Made by a program: the position numbers and the translations under genes
Source of the DNA: CAZPWQ01 sp964590495
Lineage (GTDB): Bacteria > Bacteroidota > Rhodothermia > Balneolales > Balneolaceae
DNA length: 7,056 nt
Reading direction: 5' to 3'
Assembly: GCA_964590495.1 (NCBI GenBank)
Contig: CAZPWQ010000150.1
Location: forward strand, 1 to 7,056
Shown here: in pieces, positions 6,094 through 7,056 of the stretch
Layout: each line of letters begins with the position of its first letter
Position numbering within the stretch: the stretch's first letter is position 1
Notes under the pieces: generated by a model
Databases searched by the model: none
Told to the model about the DNA's origin: nothing
The model's input: the letters and a program-made list of their open reading frames with translations, nothing else

Positions 6094-6954
6094 ATGCTCG
6101 ATTTTCTAAAACGCATATTTGATAATAAACACCGGGATCTGACATTCATTCTCTTTGATGATGATGAGCCGGAATCCTCGACTTCATACCACTTCAAGCC
6201 GGTTAAGCTATGGTATGTAATCTATGGTATAATCGGAGCAACCTTTCTGATTACCTTTTTTCTTGTAACGTTGACTCCTTTGGGGACTCTTATATATAAC
6301 AGTGAAGATTCTGAGTTAAGGGAACGTGTGGTCGAAGTTTCTCAACAGGTAGCGGCTTTACAGGATTCTTTGCATGCAAGGGACGTACACCTGTCGGAAA
6401 TGAGGGAGGTTATAGCCTCCGACATTGATACAGCGTTTGCGATCAATGATTTTACAAGCAGTTATCCCATGGAACAGCAGGGCAGAATTAACTGGGAACC
6501 CAGCGCAGGTAATCACGTACAAAGTGAGCGGATGATTTCTGAAAATGAAATTATTTTTTCAGGTATTTTTAAAAATGTACCTGAATTCCCAACTTCTTTT
6601 CCGGTGGAAGGGACATTTACGCGGGGCTATAATCCGGAAACGGGACACTATGGGATCGATATAGCCGTAAAAAATGATACCCCTTTTAGAGCAATAGCCG
6701 ATGGTGCGGTTATTAACCAGGATTGGACAATCAATTATGGTTATATATTACATATACAGCACAGCAACGGCATTGTAGTGGTTTACAAGCACGCAACCGG
6801 TCTCTCCAAATCGGTTGGTGATATTGTTTTAAAAGGTGATATTCTGGGTACCGCAGGAGATACCGGTGTGTTAAGCACCGGCCCCCATTTGCATCTTGAA
6901 ATATGGAAAAATGGTGTTCCTCAAAATCCTAATTCTTATTTATTAAATTCTTGA
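6094..6954 (+). CDS. Membrane-anchored M23 (LytM-type) peptidoglycan endopeptidase
   Basis: The 286-residue protein is a zinc metallopeptidase expected to cut peptide crosslinks in peptidoglycan. Residues 1-37 form a short charged cytoplasmic part, 39-68 a hydrophobic membrane span (WYVIYGIIGATFLITFFLV), and 71-107 a likely coiled coil (SELRERVVEVSQQVAALQDSL), followed by a linker and the periplasmic M23 domain (about 165-283). All catalytic residues are present: His185 and Asp189 (HYGID), His233 (YKHATG) and the HLH pair His265/His267, so it should be active, unlike EnvC/NlpD-type activators that have lost them. The ending GVPQNPNSYL is typical of the family. The start at 6094 follows the DUF3467 stop by 13 bases without a Shine-Dalgarno. 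A bactofilin-like gene begins 7 bases after its stop; paired M23 peptidases and bactofilins act in cell-shape control in other bacteria (for example Helicobacter Csd1 with CcmA), which suggests the same here. Confidence 0.95.
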   Translation: MLDFLKRIFDNKHRDLTFILFDDDEPESSTSYHFKPVKLWYVIYGIIGATFLITFFLVTLTPLGTLIYNSEDSELRERVVEVSQQVAALQDSLHARDVHLSEMREVIASDIDTAFAINDFTSSYPMEQQGRINWEPSAGNHVQSERMISENEIIFSGIFKNVPEFPTSFPVEGTFTRGYNPETGHYGIDIAVKNDTPFRAIADGAVINQDWTINYGYILHIQHSNGIVVVYKHATGLSKSVGDIVLKGDILGTAGDTGVLSTGPHLHLEIWKNGVPQNPNSYLLNS

Positions 6955-6961
6955 GTAGTAT

Positions 6962-7056
6962 ATGTTTAACAATAATAAAAAGAAAAAGACAGCCTCTATG
7001 AGTTCAACTAATACGGGTAAAAACCTGCCTTCAGTCAATATGATAAGCGAAGGCAC
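6962..7056 (+). CDS. Bactofilin, N-terminal fragment cut by the window edge
   Basis: Thirty-one codons and two bases are visible, and the frame is open to the end of the window. The peptide starts MFNNNKKKKT, continues with a Ser/Thr/Asn-rich flexible stretch, and reaches NMISEGT at the edge. Bactofilins commonly begin with MF plus lysines and a disordered tail, and enter their beta-helix domain through an '(N/S)xI(S/G)xGT' strand, which this fits. The position 7 bases after an M23 peptidase gene is the characteristic bactofilin neighbourhood and is half of the argument. Bactofilins polymerise into cytoplasmic, membrane-associated filaments that help place cell-wall enzymes. With the core domain outside the window, the call is probable rather than certain. 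Confidence 0.75.
   Translation, partial: MFNNNKKKKTASMSSTNTGKNLPSVNMISEG

Noticed and set aside
5748..6197. Minus-strand open frame (149 codons) across the DUF3467 gene and the M23 start.
   Set aside because: It is antisense to two recognised genes and its Cys/Arg/Phe-rich translation looks non-coding.

Overview
The window looks like ordinary chromosome from a member of the Bacteroidota / Balneolota / Rhodothermota side of the FCB group. The evidence is the combination of a DUF4290-type protein, a DUF3467 protein, a cystathionine beta-synthase of the type I associate with Bacteroidota, and an M23 peptidase followed directly by a bactofilin. None of the starts has a convincing Shine-Dalgarno sequence at normal spacing, which is also typical of that lineage. 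I cannot assign a genus.

Left part, minus strand (about 3992 down to 15): three genes of menaquinone (vitamin K2) biosynthesis in pathway order, menF - menD - menH. They are packed with an 8-base stop/start overlap (menF/menD) and a TGATG-type one-base overlap (menD/menH). Together they convert chorismate to isochorismate, then to SEPHCHC (adding 2-oxoglutarate), then to SHCHC. The rest of the pathway (menC, menE, menB, menA, menG) is not in the window and could lie beyond base 1.

Middle (3993-4740): a gene-poor stretch. Bases 3993-4301 separate menF from a small minus-strand DUF4290-like gene (4577-4302). This spacer is built largely from eroded short-period repeats: an ATTGAAA/ATTGGAA heptamer pair with a 7-bp inverted repeat, a degenerate heptamer tract (TTGGCAG / CAGTATG / CAGTAAG, copies held in 7-base register), and a 9-10 base ATCCGNG-like tract. 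Bases 4578-4740 are a short AT-rich divergent promoter region.

Right part, plus strand (4741-7056): a cystathionine beta-synthase / cysteine synthase catalytic core without regulatory CBS domains, then a DUF3467 protein, a single-pass membrane M23 endopeptidase with all catalytic residues, and the first 31 codons of a probable bactofilin cut by the window edge. Gaps of 29, 13 and 7 bases suggest co-transcription. The last two form the recurring peptidase-bactofilin pair linked to cell-shape control.

I see no tRNA, rRNA, CRISPR array, insertion sequence, phage gene or clearly undescribed system. The points most worth a second look are the repeat-built spacer, the M23-bactofilin pair with DUF3467 upstream, and the CBS-domain-less cystathionine synthase.
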